Source of the DNA: Alcanivorax sp. DSM 26293
GTDB lineage: Bacteria > Pseudomonadota > Gammaproteobacteria > Pseudomonadales > Alcanivoracaceae
Reading direction: 5' to 3'
Assembly (NCBI RefSeq): GCF_900107995.1
Contig: NZ_FNUM01000003.1
Span: 186,001-250,000 of the forward strand
Length of the DNA stretch: 64,000 bases
This document shows, piece after piece, positions 34,932 through 43,783 of this stretch. Both the position numbers and the translations under genes were made by a program. Below the pieces are notes generated by a model, which searched no databases, was not told the DNA's origin, and saw only the letters and a list, made by a program, of their open reading frames with translations. Position 1 is the stretch's first letter. Each line of letters starts with the position of its first letter.

Positions 34932-35007
34932 CCGTTGGAGCCATGCTTGCATGGCGAACGGACTTGCCGATGGCAGAACATTCGCCATGCAAGCAAGGCT
35001 CCAACGG
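34932..35007. repeat. Long inverted repeat inside the mrp2 operon (REP-like)
   Basis: Two 27-nt arms (34932-34958 and 34981-35007) pair with a single mismatch around a 22-nt loop. The arms contain CCGTTGGAGCC and TTCGCCATGCAAGCAAGGCT. A relative ending TTCGCCTTGTGAACAAGGCT lies at 58283-58302, so this is a dispersed family. It sits between mrpE and mrpF and could cut or stabilise the operon mRNA. Confidence 0.75.
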
Positions 35008-35039
35008 CAATACCACAGGCACGAGAAACGGAGACAGGC

Positions 35040-35315
35040 ATGCTGCAAAGCGCAATATTTCTCAGCTATCTGCTGCTCAGCCTGGCGCTGCTGGGAGCCC
35101 TGGTGCGGCTGGTGCGCGGCCCCACCCTGCCCGACCGGGTCGTGGCCCTGGAGCTGATGGCCTCGCTCACCGTGGCCTTTATCGGCATCTATGCCCTCAA
35201 CAACGACCGGCCCGCCTTCCTGGATGTGGCCATGGTGCTGGCGCTCACCGCCTTCCTCACCGCCGTGGGCTTTGCCCGTTACCTGGAAAAAGGAGGCCAC
35301 CGAGGTGATCAATGA
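35040..35315 (+). CDS. mrpF: Mrp antiporter subunit F (operon 2)
   Basis: A 91-residue, three-helix protein with RLVRGPTLPDRVVALELMAS. An upstream in-frame ATG at 34935 lies inside the inverted repeat and is not credible; ATG 35040 follows GGAGACAGG. It overlaps mrpG by 11 bp. Confidence 0.92.
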   Translation: MLQSAIFLSYLLLSLALLGALVRLVRGPTLPDRVVALELMASLTVAFIGIYALNNDRPAFLDVAMVLALTAFLTAVGFARYLEKGGHRGDQ

Positions 35316-35679
35316 CCTGCTGGTATCGGTGATGATGGTCGCCGGCACCTTCTTCATGTTTCTGGCCGGCATCGGCGTGCTGCGCATGCCCGACTTGCTG
35401 ATGCGCCTGCACGCCACCACCAAGGCCGGCACCCTGGGCGCCGGGCTGGTGATGCTGGCCGTGGCCACCCACTTCCTGGATGCCGGCGTCACCGCCCGCA
35501 CCCTGGCCATCATCCTGTTCATCCTGCTCACCGCCCCGGTGGCCGCCCACGCCATCGGCCGCGCCGGCTACTTCGTGGGCGTGCCCCTGTGGGACAAGAT
35601 GCTCAAGGACGACCTGAAAGACCGCTACGACCCGGACACCCACATCCTCCACAACCCGGACGACGACAAGAACCCCTGA
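35305..35679 (+). CDS. mrpG: Mrp antiporter subunit G (operon 2), GTG start
   Basis: A 124-residue MrpG with the motif GIGVLRMPDLLMRLHATTKA followed by GTLGAGL. The first proper start is GTG 35305, nine bases after a strong AAAGGAGG site located inside mrpF. The nearest ATG (in the VMMVAG segment) would remove part of the first helix. The C-terminus carries a charged tail (DDLKDRYDPDTHILHNP) that operon 1 lacks. Confidence 0.9.
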   Translation: MINDLLVSVMMVAGTFFMFLAGIGVLRMPDLLMRLHATTKAGTLGAGLVMLAVATHFLDAGVTARTLAIILFILLTAPVAAHAIGRAGYFVGVPLWDKMLKDDLKDRYDPDTHILHNPDDDKNP

Positions 35680-35703
35680 CGCACCACCCACCTCCCCCTC
35701 TCC

Positions 35704-35799
35704 GTAGGAGCGGCGCTTGAGCCGCGAACCGGAGCCCTGGCGACGGAATCGCCCGCAGGGCAAGCCTGAACGGGTTCGCACCTCAAGTGGTGCTCCTAC
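35704..35799. repeat. REP doublet between mrp2 and polA
   Basis: GTAGGAGCGGCGCTTGAGCC (35704 on) is mirrored by CCTCAAGTGGTGCTCCTAC (ending 35799). The GTAGGAGC...CGCGAA form matches the classic REP of pseudomonads. The pair is arranged head to head like a BIME and lies between co-oriented transcription units, 25 bp after mrpG. Confidence 0.75.
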
Positions 35800-35874
35800 A
35801 GTCAGCCCCGCCTGCCGAACCCGCCCAATTCCGCTACACTCTCCCCACTCACTCATCAGCAGAAGCCGAGCACC

Positions 35875-38643
35875 ATGTCCGCAGCCGAAAAACCCATCAT
35901 CCTCGTCGATGGCTCCTCCTACCTGTACCGCGCCTTTCACGCCCTGCCGCCGCTCACCACCTCCAGCGGCCAACCCACCGGGGCGGTGCGCGGGGTCGCC
36001 GCCATGCTGCGCAAACTGATGAAGGACTACGACCCGGAATACATGGCGGTGATTTTCGACGCCAAGGGCAAGACCTTCCGAGACGAACTGTTCGAGGAAT
36101 ACAAATCCAACCGCCCGCCCATGCCCGACGACCTGCGCGAGCAGGTGCAGCCCCTGCACGACCTGATCCGCGCCATGGGCCTGCCGCTGATCATCGAGGA
36201 AGGGGTGGAAGCGGACGACGTGATCGGCACCTTTGCGCGCATCTTCGGCGAACAGGGCAAACCGGTGCTGATCTCCACCGGCGACAAGGACATGGCCCAG
36301 CTGGTCACCGACCAGGTCACCCTGATCAACACCATGAACGACGCCCTCTACGACATCGACGGCGTGGTGAAGAAGTTCGGCGTGGGCCCGGAGCTGATCA
36401 TCGATTTCCTCGCCCTCATGGGCGACAAGGTGGACAACATCCCCGGCGTCCCCGGCGTGGGCGAGAAGACCGCCCTGGGCCTGATCCAGGGCCTGGGCTC
36501 CCTGGAAAACATCTACCAGAATCTCGACAAGGTGGCCGAACTCAGCTTCCGGGGCGCCAAGACCCTGGGCAAGAAACTGGAAGAACACAAGGAACAGGCG
36601 TTCCTCTCCTACAAGCTCGCCACCATCAAGCTGGACTGCGAACTCAGCGAAGACCTGGACGACCTGAAACTGCAAACCCCGGACGCGGAAAAACTGGCCG
36701 AGTATTACCGCACCCTGGAATTCAAGGGCTGGCTCAAGGAGCTGCTGGGCGGCAAGGACCCGGTGGCCGAAGACGCGGGCAAAGACGTGGAAATGGACGC
36801 GGATGACGATGCGCCCGCGGCCCCCACGTTCGGCCGCGACGCCTACGACATCGTCTACACCCAGGCGCAGCTGGACAAGTGGATCGACAAACTGAAAAGC
36901 GCCGGCGAGTTTTCCTTCGACACCGAAACCACCAGCCTCAACTACATGAACGCGGAACTGGTGGGCTTCTGCGTGGCGGTGGACGACAAGGCCGCCTACA
37001 TCCCCTTCGGTCACAACTACCCCGGCGCCCCGGACCAGCTCGACAAGCAGCTCGTCATGGACGCCTTCAAACCGCTGCTGGAAGACGACAACCTCAAGAA
37101 AATTGGCCAGAACCTGAAGTACGACATGAGCGTGCTGGCCGAGGACGTGGGCATCACCCTGCGCGGCGTGGCCTACGACACCATGCTGGAATCCTACGTG
37201 CTCGATTCCGTGGCCACCCGCCACGACATGGATTCCCTGGCGCTCAAGTACCTGGGCCGCAAGACCATCAGCTTCGAAGAAATCGCCGGCAAGGGCGCCA
37301 AGCAGCTCACCTTCAACCAGGTGGGCCTGCACGAAGCCAGCCGCTACGCCGCCGAAGATGCCGACGTGACCCTGCGCCTGCACCAGACCCTGTGGCCCAA
37401 ACTGGAAAAGGAAGGCCGCCTGCCCGAAGTGTTCCGCGACATCGAACTGCCCCTGGTTACCGTACTCAGCCGCATCGAGCGCAACGGCACCTACGTGGAC
37501 GCCACCCTGCTCAAGCACCAGAGCCAGTTCCTGGCCAAGCGCATGGCGGAACTGCAGGAAAAAGCCTTCGAGATCGCCGGGCAGGAATTCAACCTGGCCA
37601 GCCCCAAACAGCTGGGCGAGATCCTCTACGAAAAGCTGGAAATTCCGGTCATCAAGAAGACCCCCAAGGGCGCGCCCTCAACAGCGGAACCGGTACTGCA
37701 GGAACTGGCCCTGGAATACCCCCTGCCCCAGGTAATCATGGATTACCGCGGCGTGGCCAAACTGAAGAACACCTACACCGACAAGCTGCCGGAGCTGATC
37801 AACCAGCGCACCGGCCGCGTGCACACCTCCTACCACCAGGCCGTGGCCGCCACCGGGCGTTTGTCCTCCAGTGATCCCAACCTGCAGAACATCCCGGTGC
37901 GCAGTGAAGAAGGTCGCAAGATTCGCCAGGCCTTCCTCGCCCCCAAAGGCAGAAAGATCGTCGCCTGTGATTACTCCCAGATCGAACTGCGCATCATGGC
38001 GCACCTGTCCGGCGACAAGGGCCTCACCGACGCCTTCGAAAAAGGCCTGGATATTCACCGCGCCACCGCCGCGGAAGTGTGGGGCAAAAGCCTGGACGAG
38101 GTCAGCGACAACGACCGCCGCAACGCCAAGGCCATCAACTTCGGCCTGATCTACGGCATGAGCGCCTTCGGCCTGGCCAAACAGCTCGGCCTGCCGCGCA
38201 AGGAAGCCCAGGACTACATCGACCTGTACTTCGAACGCTACCCGGGCGTAAAACGCTACATGGAAGAAACCCGCGCCCAGGCCTCGGAACAAGGCTACGT
38301 GGAAACCCTGTTCGGCCGCCGCCTCTACCTGCCGGAAATCCGCAGCAGCAACGGCCAACGCCGCCAGGCCGCCGAACGCACCGCCATCAACGCCCCCATG
38401 CAGGGCACCGCCGCGGACATCATCAAGATGGCCATGATCCAGGTCCACGACTGGCTGGACACCACCCACTTTGATGCCAAGATGATCATGCAGGTGCACG
38501 ATGAACTGGTGTTTGAAGTGGCGGAAGATCAGGTGGAGGATCTGGTCACGGAAGTGAAGGCGCGCATGGAGTCAGCGGCAGAGCTGAAGGTGCCGTTGAT
38601 TGTGGATGCGGGGGTTGGGGAGAATTGGGAAGAGGCGCATTGA
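35875..38643 (+). CDS. polA: DNA polymerase I
   Basis: A 922-residue three-domain polymerase. Residues 1-290: 5'-3' nuclease ([39 protein letters not shown]). Residues about 330-510: 3'-5' exonuclease with [10 protein letters not shown] intact, so proofreading is retained. Residues 520-922: polymerase with motif A DYSQIELR (near residue 698), O-helix [20 protein letters not shown] and motif [11 protein letters not shown]. In Pseudomonas and E. coli it is near engB; here the mrp operons lie between. A REP doublet precedes it. Confidence 0.97.
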   Translation: MSAAEKPIILVDGSSYLYRAFHALPPLTTSSGQPTGAVRGVAAMLRKLMKDYDPEYMAVIFDAKGKTFRDELFEEYKSNRPPMPDDLREQVQPLHDLIRAMGLPLIIEEGVEADDVIGTFARIFGEQGKPVLISTGDKDMAQLVTDQVTLINTMNDALYDIDGVVKKFGVGPELIIDFLALMGDKVDNIPGVPGVGEKTALGLIQGLGSLENIYQNLDKVAELSFRGAKTLGKKLEEHKEQAFLSYKLATIKLDCELSEDLDDLKLQTPDAEKLAEYYRTLEFKGWLKELLGGKDPVAEDAGKDVEMDADDDAPAAPTFGRDAYDIVYTQAQLDKWIDKLKSAGEFSFDTETTSLNYMNAELVGFCVAVDDKAAYIPFGHNYPGAPDQLDKQLVMDAFKPLLEDDNLKKIGQNLKYDMSVLAEDVGITLRGVAYDTMLESYVLDSVATRHDMDSLALKYLGRKTISFEEIAGKGAKQLTFNQVGLHEASRYAAEDADVTLRLHQTLWPKLEKEGRLPEVFRDIELPLVTVLSRIERNGTYVDATLLKHQSQFLAKRMAELQEKAFEIAGQEFNLASPKQLGEILYEKLEIPVIKKTPKGAPSTAEPVLQELALEYPLPQVIMDYRGVAKLKNTYTDKLPELINQRTGRVHTSYHQAVAATGRLSSSDPNLQNIPVRSEEGRKIRQAFLAPKGRKIVACDYSQIELRIMAHLSGDKGLTDAFEKGLDIHRATAAEVWGKSLDEVSDNDRRNAKAINFGLIYGMSAFGLAKQLGLPRKEAQDYIDLYFERYPGVKRYMEETRAQASEQGYVETLFGRRLYLPEIRSSNGQRRQAAERTAINAPMQGTAADIIKMAMIQVHDWLDTTHFDAKMIMQVHDELVFEVAEDQVEDLVTEVKARMESAAELKVPLIVDAGVGENWEEAH

Positions 38644-38791
38644 GCTTAAAAGCACCGCCCCAAGGCCGAAGCAAACACAGCAGCAGTAGAGCCTGAGACA
38701 ATACCTCCCCCAAAATGGCTTGCAAAAGGGGAATAACCATGACAACAATGTCCCGCGTCCCGGGACACAGGACATCGAGAGGGGAGAAATC

Positions 38792-39442
38792 ATGAAAAGT
38801 CAAGATATTGGCTTGCTGTTCAAGTTAATCTCGCTTCATAAGCAGGAAGCGGGTCCTGCTGTAGACAATATAAACAAGTCATGGCCCATGGACTGGCAAG
38901 ACTGGGATTCAGAACTGGATGACGAGCACCTAGGTGCAAAGTCGAGCCAAACCGCACCAAGCGAATATCTTGCTTCCCGATACACTGCTAGATCGCTTGA
39001 AGAAAGCCTGGGAATCAGCAAATCTCAGATCAACCTTTCTCTAAATCGTTGTTTAGACATCGGACTGATAAGAACTGATCGGAAAACCGGTCTACCACGC
39101 ACGAACACCCGGGCACTAATTGAGTTTATTGTTTACGGCATAAAATATGTGTTTCCAACCAAGCCCGGCTCTCTTACTCGGGGAATTGCCACAGCTTTTG
39201 CTGCTCCGGTCTTAAATGAAAAACTATTTACAGCAGGCGAGCTCATTCTGGTTTGGCCTTACGCTAGAGGAAACACCAAAGGGCAAACCTTAGAGCCCTT
39301 GTTCAAATCAACCCCATATGCCGTAAAGAGAGACCCTGAAATGTATGCGATGCTTGCTTTAACAGATGCAATACGGGTAGGAAAGCCAAGAGAGGCCAAT
39401 CTTGCGGCAGATTTTCTTAACAAGCGACTGAGCCTGAATTGA
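38792..39442 (+). CDS. Winged-helix protein, first gene of an AT-rich cassette
   Basis: A 216-residue protein not assigned to a family. Residues 65-115 read as a helix-turn-helix (RSLEESLGISKSQINLSLNR, then GLIRTDRKTGLP). Residues 130-200 carry YVFPTKPGSLTRGIATAFAA and YPYAVKRD-like segments, as in antitoxin-like regulators paired with nucleotidyltransferases. It starts at ATG 38792 (GAGAGG upstream) and its stop overlaps the next start (TGATG). Base composition is clearly more AT-rich than polA, which points to horizontal gain. It probably regulates or neutralises the following gene. Confidence 0.6.
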   Translation: MKSQDIGLLFKLISLHKQEAGPAVDNINKSWPMDWQDWDSELDDEHLGAKSSQTAPSEYLASRYTARSLEESLGISKSQINLSLNRCLDIGLIRTDRKTGLPRTNTRALIEFIVYGIKYVFPTKPGSLTRGIATAFAAPVLNEKLFTAGELILVWPYARGNTKGQTLEPLFKSTPYAVKRDPEMYAMLALTDAIRVGKPREANLAADFLNKRLSLN

Positions 39443-40153
39443 TGACAAATTTTGCTGCAATAAGGCATATGCTGGAAAAAGTAGCTGAGGCTCTAGGTCC
39501 AGAACTATGTGAGGAAGTGACATTTGTTGGGGGATGCGCTACTAGCTTGCTACTAACTGATGAACTAACCAAAGAAGAAGTACGCGCGACAGATGATGTT
39601 GATTTAGTAGTAAATACCATTGGCACCATTGGATTTCATAAATTACAAAAAACGCTAAGAAGCAAAGGCTTCAAGGACCCTGGAATTACCGGAGACGACC
39701 CCCCCACCTATTTGCGCAATGCTAATTGGAGGTCTTCAGGTCGATTTCATGCCTGACGATGAAAATGTTCTAGGCTTTAGCAATCGCTGGTATAAATCAG
39801 CCATGGAAACATCCACATATCACGACCTCACACCAGAAATAAGAATAAAACTCGTCACTCCTGTATTTTTTGTGGCCACAAAATTAGAAGCTTTTAACGG
39901 TCGAGGCAATGGTGATGCACTATCAAGCAGAGACATTGAAGACATCGTAAATCTAGTTGATGGCCGAGCGGAGCTCGTTGATGAAATTATAGCGGCAGAA
40001 AAAGATGTTAAGGAATATATAGCCTCCGAAATCATAAAACTACTATCAAATCCCGATTTTGAGAGTGCAGTTTCAAGTCAAGCCAAAGGGGACCATGATC
40101 GACAGAACATTCTTTTTGAAAGACTTGAGACAATATCAGAACAAACCCAATAA
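39442..40153 (+). pseudogene. AbiEii-like nucleotidyltransferase, frameshifted at a C7 tract
   Basis: The first frame (39442-39756) holds the nucleotidyltransferase core: FVGGCATSLLLTDELT and ATDDVDLVV. It then runs out of frame. The second frame continues from about 39700 as PPPICAMLIGGLQVDFMP and ENVLGFSNRWYKSA to 40153. Removing one C from the run of seven at 39699-39705 would join them into one protein of about 236 residues. So the gene is inactivated, phase-variable, or misread in this homopolymer. The pair with the upstream winged-helix gene resembles type IV toxin-antitoxin (AbiE) modules. Confidence 0.7.
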
Positions 40154-40168
40154 AAAACTAGGCAACAA

Positions 40169-40897
40169 ATGGAAATATTCTGGACCAGCCAAAAAGGGAA
40201 ACAAAGAAAGCGCAATAATGATGCAGTCGCGATCGGCTATTTTAAAGAAACGCTAGTTGCAGTCATCGTGGATGCAGCCGAGCCGAAGAGAAACACCATT
40301 TCCGGCGTCGATAAAAAGGGGAAGTTCTTATCGATCCACTGGGCTGATACTTGCCTAGTAGAAATACTGAAGAGTATCGACTCATTAACCGAAAAAACTT
40401 TAATCGGCATACTACATAAAAAACAGAAAGAGCTGCGCCACCATTTTTTATTTGAAACCGCCTGCTATGGAATAATGATAATGGATACCATGACAGGTGA
40501 AATACAATGGTATTATACCGGCGACTGCCGACTTGGAATACAAAAAAATAAAGGCGAGCCGGAATGGCTTGACACCCCTCATAGGATTGATAATTTACCA
40601 ATTTTTAATGATTTCCATCATGGGGAAAAAGACCACATCTATAGATCTCTTAATTCCCGGCGATTCTTTGCTCCCGAAATCATAAAAACCACTCTAAATA
40701 AAAAAAATCAGAACACAGTTATTCTAGCCACCGATGGTTACTGGCATGAACATCTTGAAAAGAAACAGCCTCTATATATGACTGATGATGATGCCAGCTT
40801 TCTAGTTATCAATCACGGCTCAATCAATAACCAAATTAAAACCGACGCCCCAAATTTTTTTGTGGCTTACCACCTACGAACCACACCCATCACCTAG
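40169..40897 (+). CDS. PP2C-like serine/threonine phosphatase domain protein
   Basis: A 242-residue protein with the order of PP2C metal motifs, all diverged: RNNDAVAIGYF, AVIVDAAEPKRN (DG to DA), YTGDCRLGI (GDSR-like), VILATDGYWHEHL (DG retained) and DDASFLVIN. The four metal-binding aspartates are thus present. PP2C enzymes dephosphorylate Ser/Thr phosphoproteins; no kinase partner is visible. It is 15 bp after the nucleotidyltransferase, AT-rich like it, so the three genes look like one cassette. Assignment rests on motif order, not on an alignment. Confidence 0.55.
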   Translation: MEIFWTSQKGKQRKRNNDAVAIGYFKETLVAVIVDAAEPKRNTISGVDKKGKFLSIHWADTCLVEILKSIDSLTEKTLIGILHKKQKELRHHFLFETACYGIMIMDTMTGEIQWYYTGDCRLGIQKNKGEPEWLDTPHRIDNLPIFNDFHHGEKDHIYRSLNSRRFFAPEIIKTTLNKKNQNTVILATDGYWHEHLEKKQPLYMTDDDASFLVINHGSINNQIKTDAPNFFVAYHLRTTPIT

Positions 40898-40912
40898 GTC
40901 CCGGAACCAGGG

Positions 40913-41086
40913 TCAGGCCTTGCCCCGTGTCCCTCGAACTATCCGACTCACTCGCGAATAGTGCAAACCAAAGTAACGCCCTATCTCTCGCATACTATAA
41001 GCCCCACTCTCATGGGCCGCGAGGATGGCGCTGTTTCTATCCAGATGGGAAGCAGCAATATCGGACAGGGAACCGCGCAACCGGGG
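40913..41086 (-). pseudogene. C-terminal remnant of a REP-associated tyrosine transposase (RAYT)
   Basis: The minus frame reads SDIAASHLDRNSAILAAHES and then SMREIGRYFGLHYSRVSRIV, ending in RGTRGKA. This is the typical tail of RAYT/Y1 transposases. An in-frame stop at 41087-41089 cuts off the catalytic part, so only about 57 codons remain. Both borders coincide with an AACCGGGGTCAG repeat. Confidence 0.75.
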
Positions 41087-41366
41087 TCAGATACCCTCTT
41101 GAACTTCAAGCCCCGCCATCGGTATTTCTGCCTTAAAGGGCTGACCTGATTTCAATACACCATAAATCAGGTGCACCAGTTTTCGCATGCTGGCGCCTAC
41201 GATAGCTTTCGGGGTCAGCCCACGTTGTTCTAGGCGTTGGGCCATGGCGATGATGGCGGGGTTGTGATGCTTGGCAACCATGCCAGGCATGAACAGCGCT
41301 TTTCTGGCAGCGGTGTGTCCGGCCCTAGATAAGCTGCTCCGTCCATTCAGCGGGAACCGGGGTCAG
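41079..41366. repeat. AACCGGGGTCAG short repeats framing transposase remnants
   Basis: Copies at 41079-41090 and 41355-41366 are identical; a third at 40905-40916 has one change (AACCAGGGTCAG). In each the minus strand reads CTGACCCC, giving a TGA stop for the fragment next to it. They look like termini of RAYT/REP-type elements. Confidence 0.6.
41087..41351 (-). pseudogene. IS110-family transposase C-terminal fragment
   Basis: Reading from 41351 down: NGRSSLSRAGHTAARKALFM, then PGMVAKHHNPAIIAMAQRLE, then KAIVGASMRKLVHLIYGVLK. These match the Transposase_20 end of IS110 transposases. The N-terminal DEDD domain is absent. A further, more decayed relative lies at 44834-44906. Confidence 0.8.
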
Positions 41367-41451
41367 GCCTCCGATTTCCCACAAAAGCCCTACTTCGATC
41401 CATTAGGGAAAGCAAATTCGAGAAGGGGTCACGCACACCTTTAGCCAACAA

Positions 41452-41811
41452 TCATTCCCCACAACCTCCGCCGCCATCACCACCGCTACCGAAGTCGGAA
41501 TCGAACGCTCCGCCTACAGCAATAGCAAAGGGGCCTGCAACAGGTACCAAGCTAGCCCCTTTCCCCAGGGCCGAAGCCACAACCTCTCGCATGTCCGCAA
41601 TCTTTTCTTCCGTGAACACAGCCGTCTCCAACGCCTTTTCATCACAGAACAACAAGCATGCGTACTCGTCGTAGTGTGTATTCAACCCAAGATCGCTCAC
41701 CGTTCGCATCACTTGAGCTGGCGTATAAGGAGGCGAGCCGCCATAACGACTCGAAAGCGCCTCGGGCAGTAACCTTTGATACTTATGAATAGCAGCATCC
41801 CTTCTGCTCAT
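41452..41811 (-). CDS. Small hypothetical protein, DUF6559-like
   Basis: A 119-residue protein. The core LSSRYGGSPPYTPAQVMRTV followed by LGLNTHYDEYACLLFCD resembles the DUF6559 group of small gammaproteobacterial proteins as I remember it; this is not verified. A hydrophobic stretch (ASLVPVAGPFAIAVGGAF) precedes a Gly/Asp-rich tail ending GGCGE. It lies at the edge of the island of transposase remnants and is transcribed away from LtrA. Function unknown. Confidence 0.6.
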   Translation of the reverse strand: MSRRDAAIHKYQRLLPEALSSRYGGSPPYTPAQVMRTVSDLGLNTHYDEYACLLFCDEKALETAVFTEEKIADMREVVASALGKGASLVPVAGPFAIAVGGAFDSDFGSGGDGGGGCGE

Positions 41812-42066
41812 ATGCCTTTCCTACCGGAAACAGTGTAATCACCGTTTCAGAATAGCAAATCCAGGGAACTGATGAGCCAGCCGGAGGAAAGGGGAACGAG
41901 GAAAGAAGGGGCAGGCACATATTTAATCTGCAAAAACATGGCCTTATCGTTACCCTCAGGTCAAGACCCACGGTAACAGGCCGCGCAGGGCTGCCGGTTA
42001 GATCATTGAGGCCGGCCAACCTATAATCCGCCGCCAAGAGAATGCAACGCCCACAAGGAGTCCCCC

Positions 42067-43266
42067 ATGGCAGCGAACGATCCTCTCTGGCGGCGGCCAC
42101 GCCATTACATGGATACTGACGACGCCCACGATCATGTGCATTGGGTCGAGCTGTTCTTCGATCTGATCCATGTGGTGACGATCTTCATTCTGGGGAACTA
42201 CCTCTCCCACCACATGGATTGGCAGGGCTTCTGGGTATTTACCGGGCTGTTCCTGGCGATTTTCTATGCCTGGGCGGACAGCTCCGTCTATAACTCCCTC
42301 TATATCTCCACGGACATGCCCCATCGCGCTGCCATGGCGCTGCAGATCGTGACCATGATGTTCATCGCCGCCGCCATTCCTGACGTGGCCGGCAAGGGGT
42401 GGACCTATTTTGCGCTGGGCTACGCACTGAACCGGACTATCACCGCCTATCTGTACTGGCGGGCGCGCTGTGTTGGCGACGCCACCGATACACTGGCACA
42501 CGAGCAGGGACGGAATTTCTTTGTGCTGGCCGGGCTGTTCGCGCTGTCCGCGTTTTTGCCCAAACCCCTGGCCTACTGGGTGTTCGGGGCCAGCGTTGCG
42601 CTGATCCAGCTGCAGTACATGCTGCCGCGGATCGGGACACTGCGGTTCGCCCGATTCGTTCCGCGCCTCGGGCATATCTCTGAGCGCTTCGGCCTGCTGA
42701 TGTTGATCCTGCTGGGAGAAGGCTTCTTCAAGTTGGTGCTGACTCTGGCCGACAAAGGAGTCTACAAAATCGGCGCCGGCACCTTCTTCAATGTGGCCAT
42801 GGGCGGCCTGTCGCTCTTCGCGCTGGCCTGGGTCTATTTCGACAGCGCCGGCAACGCCAAACCGAAGAGCCGCGACATCGGTGTCCTGGTGGGATACTGG
42901 CTGGCGCACATTACCATCCTGTGGAGCGCGGTGACGATTGGCGTGGCGCTGGCCGGCGAAGTGTATGTTGGCCTATTGGAGCCCTACCCGACGGGTTACG
43001 GTGCCCTCGGCTCGGTGGGTCTCGCCGTCTTTCTCGCCGCGCTATGGATACTGCAGCGGCTCGTGGCGGAAGACAGCCATGCCTGCCGCGGTCACAGCCC
43101 GGCTCTGCGGCTATTCGGTATTGTCATGGCCCTGGTCGTGCTGGCCGTGCATCCTTTCGTGCCCTCGATTATCGGCAACCTGCTCTGGGGGCTGGCGCTG
43201 TTCTCGCAAATTGCCGTGCCGCTTTATCGGGCGGCACGTGACATGCCGCATTTTGAGCGACAGTGA
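42067..43266 (+). CDS. Low temperature requirement protein A (LtrA) family
   Basis: A 399-residue membrane protein with about eleven helices. The family start is plain: RRPRHYMDTDDAHDHVHWVE then LFFDLIHVV, and later LGEGFFKLVLTL. LtrA proteins are required for cold growth in Listeria; the molecular role is unknown. The start ATG 42067 has AAGGAG seven bases before it. It converges with the HxlR gene at a strong hairpin. Confidence 0.85.
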   Translation: MAANDPLWRRPRHYMDTDDAHDHVHWVELFFDLIHVVTIFILGNYLSHHMDWQGFWVFTGLFLAIFYAWADSSVYNSLYISTDMPHRAAMALQIVTMMFIAAAIPDVAGKGWTYFALGYALNRTITAYLYWRARCVGDATDTLAHEQGRNFFVLAGLFALSAFLPKPLAYWVFGASVALIQLQYMLPRIGTLRFARFVPRLGHISERFGLLMLILLGEGFFKLVLTLADKGVYKIGAGTFFNVAMGGLSLFALAWVYFDSAGNAKPKSRDIGVLVGYWLAHITILWSAVTIGVALAGEVYVGLLEPYPTGYGALGSVGLAVFLAALWILQRLVAEDSHACRGHSPALRLFGIVMALVVLAVHPFVPSIIGNLLWGLALFSQIAVPLYRAARDMPHFERQ

Positions 43267-43272
43267 TAGAAG

Positions 43273-43290
43273 GGGGGAGTACGCTCCCCC
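43273..43290. terminator. Hairpin between LtrA and HxlR genes
   Basis: GGGGGAG-TACG-CTCCCCC is a perfect 7-bp stem six bases after the LtrA stop. Its right end touches the stop codon of the opposing HxlR gene. No long T-run. Confidence 0.55.
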
Positions 43291-43649
43291 TACCGAATAT
43301 CATACTTCTCCGACCACAACCGCAGATCTTCCAGAATATCCAGCGCACTGCGCCCCAGCTCGGTGAGCTCATAGGTCACGGCAATAGGCCTGTCGTTGAT
43401 CACCGTTCTCAGCACCATCCCGCGGGCCTCCAGCTCCTTGAGCCGCTGGTCGATCATCTTCTTGGTGGCGCCGCCGAGCAGGCGATTCAGATCATTGAAG
43501 CGTACCGGGCCATCCTTGAGGTGATAGATCAGCGAGCCGGTCCACTTGCCGCCGATAATGCGCATGCCCCGCTCGATGGCGCAGGGTTCCATGCAGGCAT
43601 CGATGACTTTTTTCCTGCCATAACCATCTGTTTCGATGCGACTTTTCAT
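43290..43649 (-). CDS. HxlR family transcriptional regulator
   Basis: A 119-residue MarR-like winged-helix protein. The N-terminal redox-type Cys is in DACMEPCAIERGM, followed by IIGGKWTGSLIYHLKDGPVR, the HxlR hallmark, and FNDLNRLLGGATKKMIDQRL. HxlR/QorR/YodB members sense electrophiles and quinones through a conserved Cys. The divergent neighbour is an MdaB quinone reductase, so this is probably its quinone-responsive repressor. Confidence 0.9.
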   Translation of the reverse strand: MKSRIETDGYGRKKVIDACMEPCAIERGMRIIGGKWTGSLIYHLKDGPVRFNDLNRLLGGATKKMIDQRLKELEARGMVLRTVINDRPIAVTYELTELGRSALDILEDLRLWSEKYDIR

Positions 43650-43705
43650 TTTTTCACCGCCCTAAGCACCAGGTTTCCAAAAGGATACTAATTGATCCAC
43701 GCCAA

Positions 43706-43726
43706 CAGGTATAAATAGTATACCTG
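43706..43726. promoter_or_regulatory. CAGGTATA-N5-TATACCTG operator between hxlR-type gene and mdaB
   Basis: A perfect 8-bp-arm palindrome with a 5-bp spacer in the divergent 134-bp region. The form matches sites of HxlR-family repressors such as QorR/YodB (GTA...TAC-type dyads). It overlaps the likely promoter of both genes. Confidence 0.65.
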
Positions 43727-43783
43727 AAATAGATTGGTAACCAGCAACCCGCTGTCACCTTCACCTGTTTCATGGAGACTCTG

